This document shows, in pieces, positions 26,493 to 35,662 of a stretch of DNA of 64,000 nucleotides. The stretch comes from Pseudomonas knackmussii B13 (GTDB lineage Bacteria; Pseudomonadota; Gammaproteobacteria; Pseudomonadales; Pseudomonadaceae). The DNA is taken from assembly GCF_000689415.1 (NCBI RefSeq), contig NZ_HG322950.1, positions 1,612,001 to 1,676,000 of the forward strand, written 5' to 3'. The stretch's first letter is position 1, and every line of letters begins with the position of its first letter. The notes under the pieces were generated by a model. It ran no database searches and was not told the DNA's origin. It saw nothing but the letters and a program-made list of their open reading frames with translations. The position numbers and the translations under genes were made by a program.

Positions 26493-27515
26493 ATGATCGT
26501 TCGTCCTGTCACCAGCGCCGACCTGCCGGCCCTCTTCGATCTGGCGCGCAGCACCGGCACCGGGCTGACCACGCTGCCGGCCAACGAGCAGCGCCTGGCG
26601 CACCGCGTCAGCTGGGCCGAGAAGGCCTTCCGTGGCGAAGCCGAGCGCGCTGACGCCGACTACCTGTTCGTGCTCGAGAACGACGACGGCAAGGTCGTCG
26701 GCATCTCCGCCGTAGCTGGCGCAGTCGGCCTGCGCGAGCCCTGGTACAACTACCGCGTCGGCCTCACTGTCAGCGCCTCCCAGGAGCTGGGCATCCATCG
26801 CGAGATTCCCACGCTGTTCCTGGCCAACGACCTCACCGGGCAGTCCGAGCTGTGCTCGCTGTTCCTGCACGCCGATGCGCGGACCGGCCTCAACGGTCGA
26901 CTGCTGTCCAAGGCGCGCTTCATGTTCATCGCCGAGTTCCGCGAACTGTTCGGCGACAAGGTGATCGCCGAGATGCGCGGCATGTCCGACGCTGCCGGCC
27001 GCTCGCCGTTCTGGGAAAGCCTGGGCCGGCACTTCTTCAAGATGGAGTTCAGCCAGGCCGACTACCTGACCGGCGTCGGCAACAAGGCCTTCATCGCCGA
27101 ACTGATGCCGAAATTCCCGCTGTACACCTGCTTCCTCTCGGAAGAGGCGCGCAACGTGATCGGCCGCGTGCATCCGGACACCGAGCCGGCGCTGGCCATG
27201 CTCAAGGGGGAAGGCTTCAGCTACCAGGGCTACGTCGACATCTTCGACGCCGGCCCGGCCATCGAGGCGCCGACCGAGAAGATCCGTGCCATCGCCGACA
27301 GCCAGACGCTGGTGCTGGCCATCGGCACGCCGGGCGACGATGCCGAGCCGTACCTGATCCACAACCGCAAGCGCGAGGAGTGCCGCATCACCGCGGCGCC
27401 GGCGCGGGTCGCCGCCGGCTCCCTGGTGGTCGACGCGCAGACCGCCAAGCGCTTGCGTCTTGCCGCGGGCGCCTCGGTGCGCGCGGTGCCGCTGTCCGCC
27501 GGAAAACGCAGCTGA
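26493..27515 (+). CDS. aruG: Arginine/ornithine succinyltransferase subunit beta AruG
   Basis: A 340-residue paralogous partner of AruF (AstA family). The start at 26493 (MIVRPVTSADLPALFDLARS) aligns with the AruF N terminus; the longer frame beginning at 26409 reads through the end of aruF and is rejected. Typical segments are TLFLANDLTGQSELCSLFLH and SEEARNVIGRVHPDTEPAL. It follows aruF after 19 bases. Confidence 0.94.
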   Translation: MIVRPVTSADLPALFDLARSTGTGLTTLPANEQRLAHRVSWAEKAFRGEAERADADYLFVLENDDGKVVGISAVAGAVGLREPWYNYRVGLTVSASQELGIHREIPTLFLANDLTGQSELCSLFLHADARTGLNGRLLSKARFMFIAEFRELFGDKVIAEMRGMSDAAGRSPFWESLGRHFFKMEFSQADYLTGVGNKAFIAELMPKFPLYTCFLSEEARNVIGRVHPDTEPALAMLKGEGFSYQGYVDIFDAGPAIEAPTEKIRAIADSQTLVLAIGTPGDDAEPYLIHNRKREECRITAAPARVAAGSLVVDAQTAKRLRLAAGASVRAVPLSAGKRS

Positions 27516-27543
27516 TCCCGCGCGGATCGGAGGAGAACAAGAG

Positions 27544-29007
27544 ATGACTACCCACTACATCGCCGGCCAGTGGCTGGCGGGCGAGGGCGAGACCCTGGAA
27601 TCCCTCGACCCGGTCAGCCAGGCCGTGGTCTGGCACGGCCGTGGCGCCAGTGCCGCGCAGGTCGGCGCCGCAGTCGCGGCCGCCCGTGCGGCCTTCCCGG
27701 CCTGGGCTCGTCGCCCGCTGGAAGAGCGCATCGCCGTGCTGGAGGCCTTCGCTGCAACCCTCAAGGCGCGTAGCGACGAGCTGGCCCGGGCGATCGGCGA
27801 GGAAACCGGCAAACCGCTGTGGGAAGCGGCCACCGAAGTCACCAGCATGGTCAACAAGGTGGCCATCTCGGTGCAGGCTTATCGCGAGCGTACCGGGCTG
27901 AAGTCCGGCCCGCTGGCCGATGCCACCGCTGTGCTGCGGCACAAGCCGCATGGCGTGGTAGCCGTGTTCGGTCCCTACAACTTCCCCGGCCACCTGCCCA
28001 ACGGGCACATCGTTCCGGCGCTGCTGGCCGGCAACGCGGTGATCTTCAAGCCCAGCGAGCTGACCCCCAAGGTCGCCGAGCTGACCGTGCGTGCCTGGAT
28101 CGACGCCGGCCTGCCGGCCGGCGTGCTCAACCTGGTGCAGGGTGCCCGTGAAACGGGTGTCGCCCTGGCCGGCCATGCCGACATCGATGGCCTGTTCTTC
28201 ACCGGCTCCAGCCGCACCGGCAACCTGCTGCACAGCCAGTTCGGTGGGCAGCCGCAGAAGATCCTGGCGCTGGAGATGGGCGGCAACAACCCGCTGATCG
28301 TCGACCAGGTGAAGGACGTCGAAGCTGCCGTCTACACCATCATCCAGTCCGCCTTCATTTCTGCTGGCCAGCGCTGCACCTGCGCGCGCCGCCTGCTGGT
28401 GCCCGCCGGCGAGTGGGGCGATGCCCTGCTGGCGCGCCTGGTGGCGGTGGCAGCGAGCATCAAGGTCGGCCGCTTCGACGAACAGCCGGCGCCGTTCATG
28501 GGCTCCGTGGTCTCGCTAGCCGCCGCCGAGCAACTGCTCAAGGCCCAGGCCAACCTGCTGGCCAAGGGCGCCGAAGCCCTGCTGGCGATGACCCAGCCGC
28601 AGCCGGGCGCTGCCCTGCTGACCCCGGGCATCCTCGACGTGACGGCGGTTGCCGATCGCCCGGACGAGGAATTCTTCGGCCCGCTGCTGCAGGTCATCCG
28701 CTACGCCGACTTCGACGCCGCCGTGCGTGAAGCCAACGCTACCCAGTACGGCCTGGCCGCCGGCCTGCTGTCGGATTCCCGCGAGCGTTTCGAGGACTTC
28801 CTTCTCGAGAGCCGCGCCGGCATCGTCAACTGGAACAAGCAGCTCACCGGCGCCGCCAGCAGCGCGCCTTTCGGTGGCATCGGCGCGTCGGGCAACCATC
28901 GACCGAGCGCCTACTACGCGGCCGACTATTGCGCCTATCCGGTCGCCTCGCTGGAAAGCGAAAGCCTCAGCCTGCCTGCAACCCTGACTCCGGGAGTGAG
29001 CCTGTGA
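27544..29007 (+). CDS. aruD: N-succinylglutamate 5-semialdehyde dehydrogenase AruD
   Basis: NAD-dependent aldehyde dehydrogenase, 487 residues, oxidising succinylglutamate semialdehyde to succinylglutamate. NAD/active-site features: FGPYNFPGHLPNGHI, the catalytic glutamate in LALEMGGNNPL and the catalytic cysteine in SAGQRCTCARR. The start at 27544 follows GGAGG. Its stop overlaps the ATG of aruB (TGATG). Confidence 0.95.
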   Translation: MTTHYIAGQWLAGEGETLESLDPVSQAVVWHGRGASAAQVGAAVAAARAAFPAWARRPLEERIAVLEAFAATLKARSDELARAIGEETGKPLWEAATEVTSMVNKVAISVQAYRERTGLKSGPLADATAVLRHKPHGVVAVFGPYNFPGHLPNGHIVPALLAGNAVIFKPSELTPKVAELTVRAWIDAGLPAGVLNLVQGARETGVALAGHADIDGLFFTGSSRTGNLLHSQFGGQPQKILALEMGGNNPLIVDQVKDVEAAVYTIIQSAFISAGQRCTCARRLLVPAGEWGDALLARLVAVAASIKVGRFDEQPAPFMGSVVSLAAAEQLLKAQANLLAKGAEALLAMTQPQPGAALLTPGILDVTAVADRPDEEFFGPLLQVIRYADFDAAVREANATQYGLAAGLLSDSRERFEDFLLESRAGIVNWNKQLTGAASSAPFGGIGASGNHRPSAYYAADYCAYPVASLESESLSLPATLTPGVSL

Positions 29008-30325
29008 TGACTGCCTATGAAATGAACTTCGACGGTCTGGTCGGGCCGACGCACAACTACGGCGGGCTGTCCTACGGCAACGTCGCTTCGCAGAGCAACA
29101 GCCAGGCGGCTTCCAACCCGAAGGAAGCCGCCAAGCAGGGCCTGGCGAAGATGAAGGCGCTGATGGAGATGGGCTTCAAGCAGGGCGTGCTGGCCCCGCA
29201 GGAGCGCCCGGCAGTCGCCTCGCTGCGCGCGCTCGGCTTCTCCGGCACCGACGCCGAGGTAATCGCCAAGGCAGCGAAGGAAGCAATGCCTTTGCTCGCC
29301 GCGGTCAGCTCGGCCTCCTGCATGTGGACGGCCAACGCCGCAACTGTCAGCCCGAGCGCCGACACGGCAGACGGCCGCGTGCACTTCACCGCGGCCAACC
29401 TGAACTGCAAGTTCCACCGCTCCATCGAACACCCGGTCACCAGCCGCATCCTCGGCGCCATGTTCCGCGACGAGAAGCACTTCGCGCACCACGCCGCGCT
29501 GCCGGCGGTGGCGCAGTTCGGTGACGAAGGCGCGGCCAACCACACGCGCTTCTGCAAGTCCTACGGCGAAGCCGGTGTGGAGTTCTTCGTCTTCGGCCGC
29601 AGCGCCTTCGACAGTCGCTTCCCGGCGCCGCAACGCTATCCGGCGCGGCAGACCCTGGAGGCCTGCCAGGCGGTCGCCCGCCTGCACGGCCTGGGTGAGG
29701 AGGGCGTGGTCTACGCCCAGCAGAACCCGGCGGTGATCGACCAGGGCGTGTTCCACAACGACGTGATCTCCGTGGGCAACGGCGAAGTGCTGTTCCACCA
29801 CGAAGATGCCTTCCTCGACACCGAGCGCGTGTTGGCCGAACTGCATGACAAGCTGGGCCGCCGTGGCGGGGGCGTGTCACCGTGGAAGACGCGGTACGTT
29901 CCTACCTGTTCAACAGCCAGCTGCTCAGCCGCGCCGATGGCAGCATGCTGCTGATCGTCCCGGAGGAGTGCCGCAAGAACGAACGCGTGTGGAACTACCT
30001 GTCGCGCCTGACCGCCGAGGACGGCCCGATCCGCGAGGTGAAGGTCTTCGATCTCAAGCAGAGCATGCAGAACGGCGGTGGCCCAGCCTGCCTGCGCCTG
30101 CGCGTGGCGCTCAACGACGCCGAGCTGGCGGCAGTGAACCCGGGCGTGATCATGACCCCGAGCCTTTACGACACCCTGGTCGCCTGGGTCGACAAGCACT
30201 ACCGCGACCGTCTGTCCGAGGCCGACCTGGCCGACCCGCAATTGCTCGTGGAATGCCGGACGGCGTTGGATGAACTGAGCCAGATCCTTAAACTGGGCTC
30301 CGTCTATCCCTTCCAGATGAGTTGA
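29007..30325 (+). pseudogene. aruB: N-succinylarginine dihydrolase AruB, internal deletion and frameshift
   Basis: Second AST-pathway enzyme (succinylarginine to succinylornithine plus ammonia and CO2). The first frame runs from 29007 (MTAYEMNFDGLVGPTHNYGG) to LAELHDKLGRRGG near 29868. The conserved continuation VTVEDAVRSYLFNSQ then appears in another frame and runs to 30325. Compared with E. coli AstB about nine or ten residues that should join them are missing. The total of 1319 bases is about 28 short of what a 448-residue AruB needs (length recalled). The junction lies in a G-rich run (ggcgggggcg, about 29868-29877). Both halves keep normal sequence, so the lesion is recent or an assembly artefact. 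If real, arginine catabolism through this operon would be blocked. Confidence 0.85.
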
Positions 30326-30330
30326 GCACC

Positions 30331-30612
30331 ATGACCACCGAAAGCCTCCCGCTAATTCTCGAAGACAACAAGGGCGAGCGCCGCGAGACCCACACTGCGC
30401 GCCTGGCCATTCGCCTGGAAGGGCGCGAACTGTGGCTGGAGGCCGACGGCAAGGGCGGTCTGCTGATCTACGCCGAGTCCTTCGAGGAGGACACCGAGGT
30501 GCCGCTGCTGGTGGTTCGTCCGCAGGCAGTCAATCAGCTCGGTCTGAGCCTGGAGCTGGAACCCGCCGAAGTCCACGAACATGGTCCAGACTGTGGATGT
30601 GACCACCACTGA
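30331..30612 (+). CDS. Small hypothetical protein of the aru operon (PA0900-like)
   Basis: A 93-residue protein in the place of PAO1 PA0900, between aruB and aruE. The acidic C terminus ends HEHGPDCGCDHH (residues 82-93), a cluster of histidines and cysteines that could bind a metal. No signal peptide or membrane segment. The ATG at 30331 is 5 bases after the aruB stop; the TTG at 30322 is less likely. It is conserved in this position in PAO1 as I recall, so it is probably a real gene; function unknown. Confidence 0.72.
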   Translation: MTTESLPLILEDNKGERRETHTARLAIRLEGRELWLEADGKGGLLIYAESFEEDTEVPLLVVRPQAVNQLGLSLELEPAEVHEHGPDCGCDHH

Positions 30613-30663
30613 TCGCCGGAGCCGCCGCCCGCAGAGGGCGGTGGCTGCAAGGGAGACCCGCGC

Positions 30664-31662
30664 ATGCTAGCACTGGGCAAGCTGCTCGACCTGACCCTCG
30701 TCGGTCGTGAACCGACCGAAAAAATCCAACTCACCGCCGACGGCACCCGCCTGCATTGGCTGGCTGAAGGCGCCCTCGAAGTGACCCCCGCCAGCGGTCG
30801 CGACAAGGGCCTGGACCTGCTGCTTTCTGCCGGTATCCACGGCAACGAGACGGCGCCGATCGAGCTGCTCGACCGGCTCATCCAGCGTATTGCCCGGGGT
30901 CATCTGAAGCCGGCGGTGCGTCTGCTGTTCCTGTTCGGCAATCCCGATGCCATGCGCCAGGGCGAGCGTTACCTGGAGCAGGACATCAACCGCCTGTTCT
31001 GCGGTCGTCACGAAGACGGCAGCGGCAGCGAGGCCCTGCGCGCTGCGGAGCTGGAGCGACTGGCGGCAGCCTTCTTCTCCCGTGACGGACGCCCGCGCCT
31101 GCACTACGACCTGCACACCGCGATCCGCGGCTCGAAGATCGAGCAGTTCGCCCTCTATCCCTGGAGCGAGGGCCGTGAGCATTCCCGTGCTGAGCTGGCC
31201 CGTCTGCGCCGCGCTGGTATCGATGCGGTGCTGCTGCAGAAAAAGACCGGCATCACCTTCAGCTCCTACACCTACAGCCAGCTCGAGGCCGAGGCCTTCA
31301 CCCTGGAACTGGGCAAGGCGCGGCCGTTCGGGCAGAACCAGACGGTCAACCTGGAGCGCCTCGAAGGGATGCTGGAGTCGCTCGTTGACGGCAGCGAGGC
31401 GGCGTCCAGTGATGCCGGGCTAGACGGCCTGCAGCTGTTCGCCGTGTCGCGCGAGGTGATCAAGCACAGCGACCACTTCCGCCTGCACCTGGACGATGCG
31501 GTGGATAACTTCACCGAGCTGGACCACGGCTACCTGCTGGCCGAGGACATCGGCGGCACCCGCTGGATTGTGGAAGAGCAGGGCGCCCGTATCATCTTCC
31601 CCAATCCGCGGGTGAAGAACGGGCTGCGCGCCGGCATCCTGGTAGTCCCCACCGAGCTCTGA
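30664..31662 (+). CDS. aruE: Succinylglutamate desuccinylase AruE
   Basis: Zinc enzyme, 332 residues, releasing glutamate and succinate in the last AST step. The metal ligands are in AGIHGNETAPIE (HxxE, about residue 60) and YDLHTAIRGS; the distal glutamate is probably in the AEAFTLELGKARPFG segment. It is preceded by GGGAGA and follows the small ORF by 51 bases. A paralog of AotO. Last gene of the aru operon, followed by a REP doublet. Confidence 0.94.
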   Translation: MLALGKLLDLTLVGREPTEKIQLTADGTRLHWLAEGALEVTPASGRDKGLDLLLSAGIHGNETAPIELLDRLIQRIARGHLKPAVRLLFLFGNPDAMRQGERYLEQDINRLFCGRHEDGSGSEALRAAELERLAAAFFSRDGRPRLHYDLHTAIRGSKIEQFALYPWSEGREHSRAELARLRRAGIDAVLLQKKTGITFSSYTYSQLEAEAFTLELGKARPFGQNQTVNLERLEGMLESLVDGSEAASSDAGLDGLQLFAVSREVIKHSDHFRLHLDDAVDNFTELDHGYLLAEDIGGTRWIVEEQGARIIFPNPRVKNGLRAGILVVPTEL

Positions 31663-31671
31663 CTCCTTCCG

Positions 31672-31738
31672 CAGGAGCGGATCTCATCCGCGAATCGCGC
31701 CGGTCCTTCCGGCCATCGCGGACAAGGTCCGCTCCTAC
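31672..31738. repeat. REP inverted doublet after aruE
   Basis: CAGGAGCGGATCTCATCCGC and GCGGACAAGGTCCGCTCCTA face each other across a short spacer. It marks the end of the aru operon. Confidence 0.8.
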
Positions 31739-31811
31739 GCTCAGCTTGCCTTGTCCCTGGGGCATCAAGCGCATAGCATCGGGCTCCTTTCCCGTTTCCC
31801 AGGAGCCCGTC

Positions 31812-32816
31812 ATGTCCGTCATCGATCTTCGCAGCGATACCGTCACCCTGCCGACCACCGGCATGCGCGAAGCCATGGCCCGGGCCGAGCTGGGCGATGA
31901 CGTCTACGGCGAAGACCCGACCGTCAACCGCCTGGAGGCGACCCTGGCCGAGCGCCTGGGCTTCGAAGCCGGGCTCTTCGTGCCGACCGGCACCATGAGC
32001 AACCTGCTCGGGCTGATGGCGCACTGTGGCCGTGGCGACGAATACATCGTCGGCCAGCAGGCGCATACCTATAAATATGAAGGCGGCGGCGCTGCCGTAC
32101 TCGGCTCCATCCAGCCGCAGCCCATCGACGGCGAAGCGGACGGCTCGCTCGACCTGGCCAAGGTCGAGGCGGCGATCAAGCAGGACGACTTCCACTTCGC
32201 CCGCACCCGCCTGCTGGCGCTGGAAAACACCATGCAGGGCAAAGTTCTACCGCAGTCCTACCTGGCTGCTGCGCGCGAGATGACTCGCCGCCGTGGCCTT
32301 GGCCTGCACCTGGACGGCGCTCGTCTGTACAACGCTGCGGTGAAGCTTGGCGTCGATGCCGGCGAGATCACCCGTTATTTCGACTCGGTTTCCGTGTGCC
32401 TGTCCAAGGGCCTGGGGGCCCCGGTGGGCTCGGTTCTGTGCGGCAGCACCGAGCTTATCGGCAAGGCCCGGCGCCTGCGCAAGATGGTCGGCGGCGGCAT
32501 GCGCCAGGCTGGCGGGCTGGCGGCAGCCGGGCTTTATGCGCTGGACCACCAGGTCGAACGCCTGGCCGAGGACCACGTCAACGCCGAAACCCTGGGGCGC
32601 GAACTGGCCGGGCTGGGCTACGGCATCGAGCCGGTGCAGACCAACATGGTCTACGTCGACATCGGCGCTCAGGCCTCGGCCCTGGGGGCATTCCTTGGTG
32701 AGCGCGGCATCCGCGTCAGCCCAGCGCCGCGTCTGCGCCTGGTCACCCACCTGGACGTGAAAGGTACGGACATTCCGCATATCGTCGAAGCTTTTGCCGC
32801 CTTTCGTCGCAACTGA
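31812..32816 (+). CDS. ltaE: Low-specificity L-threonine aldolase
   Basis: PLP enzyme of 334 residues that cleaves threonine/allo-threonine to glycine and acetaldehyde. The N terminus MSVIDLRSDTVTLPTTGMRE, GDDVYGEDPTVNRLE, HLDGARLYNAA and the PLP lysine in VCLSKGLGAPVGS are characteristic. The start at 31812 has CAGGAG upstream; the frame from 31746 reads through the non-coding REP border. Same location as PA0902 in PAO1. Confidence 0.93.
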   Translation: MSVIDLRSDTVTLPTTGMREAMARAELGDDVYGEDPTVNRLEATLAERLGFEAGLFVPTGTMSNLLGLMAHCGRGDEYIVGQQAHTYKYEGGGAAVLGSIQPQPIDGEADGSLDLAKVEAAIKQDDFHFARTRLLALENTMQGKVLPQSYLAAAREMTRRRGLGLHLDGARLYNAAVKLGVDAGEITRYFDSVSVCLSKGLGAPVGSVLCGSTELIGKARRLRKMVGGGMRQAGGLAAAGLYALDHQVERLAEDHVNAETLGRELAGLGYGIEPVQTNMVYVDIGAQASALGAFLGERGIRVSPAPRLRLVTHLDVKGTDIPHIVEAFAAFRRN

Positions 32817-32938
32817 GCCCCATCTGCGTCGCGATAGGCATCAACTATCGCGCAAAGACACTACAACCTTGAGCCGGGGCCGATATAATGCGGCCCTTTG
32901 CCGGCGATTCGTGGCCGCATTTTTCCGTGGAAGAACCT

Positions 32939-35563
32939 ATGAAAAGCGCTGAAATCCGTGAAGCCTTCCTCCGCTTCTTCGAAGAGAAGGGGCATACCCG
33001 CGTAGCGTCGAGTTCGCTGATTCCGGCGAACGACCCGACCCTGCTGTTCACCAACGCCGGCATGAACCAGTTCAAGGACTGCTTCCTCGGCCTGGAAAAA
33101 CGCGCCTACACCCGCGCCACCACCAGCCAGAAGTGTGTCCGCGCCGGCGGCAAGCACAACGACCTGGAAAACGTCGGCTACACCGCGCGCCACCACACCT
33201 TCTTCGAAATGCTGGGCAACTTCAGCTTCGGCGACTACTTCAAGCGCGACGCCATCACCTACGCCTGGGAGTTCCTGACCTCCGAAAAGTGGCTGAACCT
33301 GCCGAAGGAAAAGCTCTGGGTCACCGTCTACGCCAGCGATGACGAGGCCTACGACATCTGGACCAAAGAGGTCGGTATCCCGGCAGAGCGCATGGTGCGC
33401 ATCGGCGACAACAAGGGCGCTCCCTACGCATCGGACAACTTCTGGGCGATGGGCGACACCGGTCCTTGTGGTCCGTGCACCGAGATCTTCTTCGACCATG
33501 GCGCCGACATCTGGGGCGGCCCGCCCGGCTCGCCGGAAGAAGACGGCGACCGTTACATCGAGATCTGGAACAACGTGTTCATGCAGTTCAACCGCACCGC
33601 AGACGGCGTCATGCACCCGCTGCCGGCGCCGAGCGTTGACACCGGCATGGGCCTGGAGCGCATCAGCGCCGTGCTGCAGCACGTCCACTCGAACTACGAG
33701 ATCGACCTGTTCCAGAGCCTGCTGAAAGCTTCCGCCGACGCCGTTGGCTGCGCCAACGACGACGCGCCTTCGCTGAAGGTGGTCGCGGACCACATCCGTT
33801 CCTGCAGCTTCCTGATCGCCGACGGCGTGCTGCCGTCGAACGAAGGTCGCGGCTACGTGCTGCGCCGTATCATCCGTCGCGCCTGCCGCCACGGCAACAA
33901 GCTGGGCGCCAAGGGCAGCTTCTTCCACAAGATCGTCGCCGCGCTGGTTGGCGAGATGGGCGAAGCCTTCCCCGAGCTGAAACAGCAGCAGGCGCACATC
34001 GAGCGCGTGCTGAAGACCGAAGAAGAGCAGTTCGCCAAGACCCTGGAGCAGGGCTTGAAGATCCTCGAGCAGGACCTGGGCGAGCTGAAGGGCAGCGTCA
34101 TCCCCGGCAACGTGGTGTTCAAGCTGTACGACACCTACGGCTTCCCGGTCGACCTGACCAACGACATCGCCCGCGAGCGCAGCCTGACCATCGACGAGGA
34201 AGGTTTCGAGCGCGAGATGGAGGCCCAGCGCGAGCGCGCCCGCTCCGCCAGCGCCTTCGGCATGGACTACAACAGCCTGGTCAAGGTCGACGGCGACACC
34301 CGCTTCCTCGGCTACCAGGGCGTTTCCGGCGCCGGCCAGATCATCGCGCTGTTCAAGGACGGCAAGGCTGTCGAGACGCTGGCTGAAGGCGAGCAGGGCG
34401 TGGTCGTCCTCGACCAGACCCCGTTCTACGCCGAATCCGGCGGCCAGGTCGGCGATTGCGGCTACCTCGCCGGCGCCGGCGTGCGCTTCGACGTGCGCGA
34501 CACCACCAAAGCCGGTGGCGCCCACCTGCACCACGGTGTGGTCGCCCAGGGCAGCCTGGCTGTTGGCGCTGCTGTGAAAGCCGAAGTCGACGCCTCGGTA
34601 CGCCAGGCGACTGCGCTGAACCACTCGGCCACCCACCTGCTGCACTCCGCGCTGCGCCAGGTGCTGGGCGATCACGTTCAGCAGAAGGGTTCGCTGGTCG
34701 ACAGTCAGCGTCTGCGCTTCGACTTCAGCCACTTCGAGGCGATCAAGCCAGAGCAGCTGAAGCAGCTGGAAGACATCGTCAACGCCGAAGTCCGCAAGAA
34801 CAGCGAAGTCGAGACCGAAGAGACCGACATCGACACCGCCAAGGCCAAGGGCGCCACGGCGCTGTTCGGCGAGAAATATGGCGACCAGGTTCGCGTGCTG
34901 ACCATGGGCGGCGGTTTCTCCGTCGAGCTGTGCGGCGGTACCCACGTGTCCCGTACCGGTGACATCGGCCTGTTCAAGATCACCAGCGAAGGTGGCGTGG
35001 CCGCTGGCGTGCGCCGCATCGAAGCGGTGACCGGTGCTGCCGCGCTGGCCTACCTCAACGGTGCCGAAGAGCAGCTCAAGGAAGCGGCCAGCCTGGTCAA
35101 GGGCAGCCGTGACAACCTGCTGGACAAGCTCTCCGGGCTGATCGAACGCAATCGCCAGCTGGAGAAGGAGCTCGAGCAGCTGAAAGCCAAGGCCGCCAGC
35201 GCAGCAGGCGACGACCTGGCCGGTTCGGCTGTCGACGTGGCTGGCGTGAAAGTCCTGGCTGCACGTCTCGACGGTCTGGATGGCAAAGCGCTGCTGGCGC
35301 TGGTCGACCAGCTGAAGAACAAGCTGGGCAGCGGCGTCATCCTGCTCGGCGGTGTGTTCGAGGAGAAAGTGGTGCTGGTTGCCGGCGTGACCCAGGACCT
35401 GACCGCCAAGCTCAAGGCTGGCGACCTGATGAAGCAGGCTGCAGCGTCCGTAGGCGGCAAGGGCGGTGGTCGTCCGGACATGGCCCAGGGCGGCGGCACC
35501 GAAGCCGGCAAGCTGGACGAAGCGCTGGCGCTGGCGAAGACCTTCGTCGAACAGGCTGGCTAA
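32939..35563 (+). CDS. alaS: Alanyl-tRNA synthetase
   Basis: Class II synthetase, 874 residues. In order: aminoacylation domain (MKSAEIREAFLRFFEEKGHT, SSLIPANDPTLLFTNAGMNQ, GMGLERI), editing domain with zinc-binding HSATHLLH (about residue 561) and the later CGGTH motif, and the C-terminal oligomerisation/DHHA1 domain ending GGGRPDMAQGGG. The ATG at 32939 gives the family N terminus; the 17-codon longer frame is rejected. It precedes lysC, as in PAO1. Confidence 0.97.
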   Translation: MKSAEIREAFLRFFEEKGHTRVASSSLIPANDPTLLFTNAGMNQFKDCFLGLEKRAYTRATTSQKCVRAGGKHNDLENVGYTARHHTFFEMLGNFSFGDYFKRDAITYAWEFLTSEKWLNLPKEKLWVTVYASDDEAYDIWTKEVGIPAERMVRIGDNKGAPYASDNFWAMGDTGPCGPCTEIFFDHGADIWGGPPGSPEEDGDRYIEIWNNVFMQFNRTADGVMHPLPAPSVDTGMGLERISAVLQHVHSNYEIDLFQSLLKASADAVGCANDDAPSLKVVADHIRSCSFLIADGVLPSNEGRGYVLRRIIRRACRHGNKLGAKGSFFHKIVAALVGEMGEAFPELKQQQAHIERVLKTEEEQFAKTLEQGLKILEQDLGELKGSVIPGNVVFKLYDTYGFPVDLTNDIARERSLTIDEEGFEREMEAQRERARSASAFGMDYNSLVKVDGDTRFLGYQGVSGAGQIIALFKDGKAVETLAEGEQGVVVLDQTPFYAESGGQVGDCGYLAGAGVRFDVRDTTKAGGAHLHHGVVAQGSLAVGAAVKAEVDASVRQATALNHSATHLLHSALRQVLGDHVQQKGSLVDSQRLRFDFSHFEAIKPEQLKQLEDIVNAEVRKNSEVETEETDIDTAKAKGATALFGEKYGDQVRVLTMGGGFSVELCGGTHVSRTGDIGLFKITSEGGVAAGVRRIEAVTGAAALAYLNGAEEQLKEAASLVKGSRDNLLDKLSGLIERNRQLEKELEQLKAKAASAAGDDLAGSAVDVAGVKVLAARLDGLDGKALLALVDQLKNKLGSGVILLGGVFEEKVVLVAGVTQDLTAKLKAGDLMKQAAASVGGKGGGRPDMAQGGGTEAGKLDEALALAKTFVEQAG

Positions 35564-35574
35564 AACCTCGAAAA

Positions 35575-35606
35575 CCAAGGTCCGCAGCGCGTCCGGCGGA
35601 CCTTGG
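35575..35606 (+). terminator. Perfect 11-bp hairpin after alaS
   Basis: CCAAGGTCCGC (35575-35585) pairs perfectly with GCGGACCTTGG (35596-35606). There is no T tract, so it may be a processing/stability or partial termination structure before lysC rather than a canonical terminator. Confidence 0.5.
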
Positions 35607-35662
35607 CAGCATGCAGCGATGCATGTTAAATGGGCGCCCTTCAGGAATCAGGCGGCTTTGAA

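Noticed and set aside
32861..35578. 905-codon frame on the minus strand
   Set aside because: Exact antisense of alaS, which has all expected synthetase motifs.
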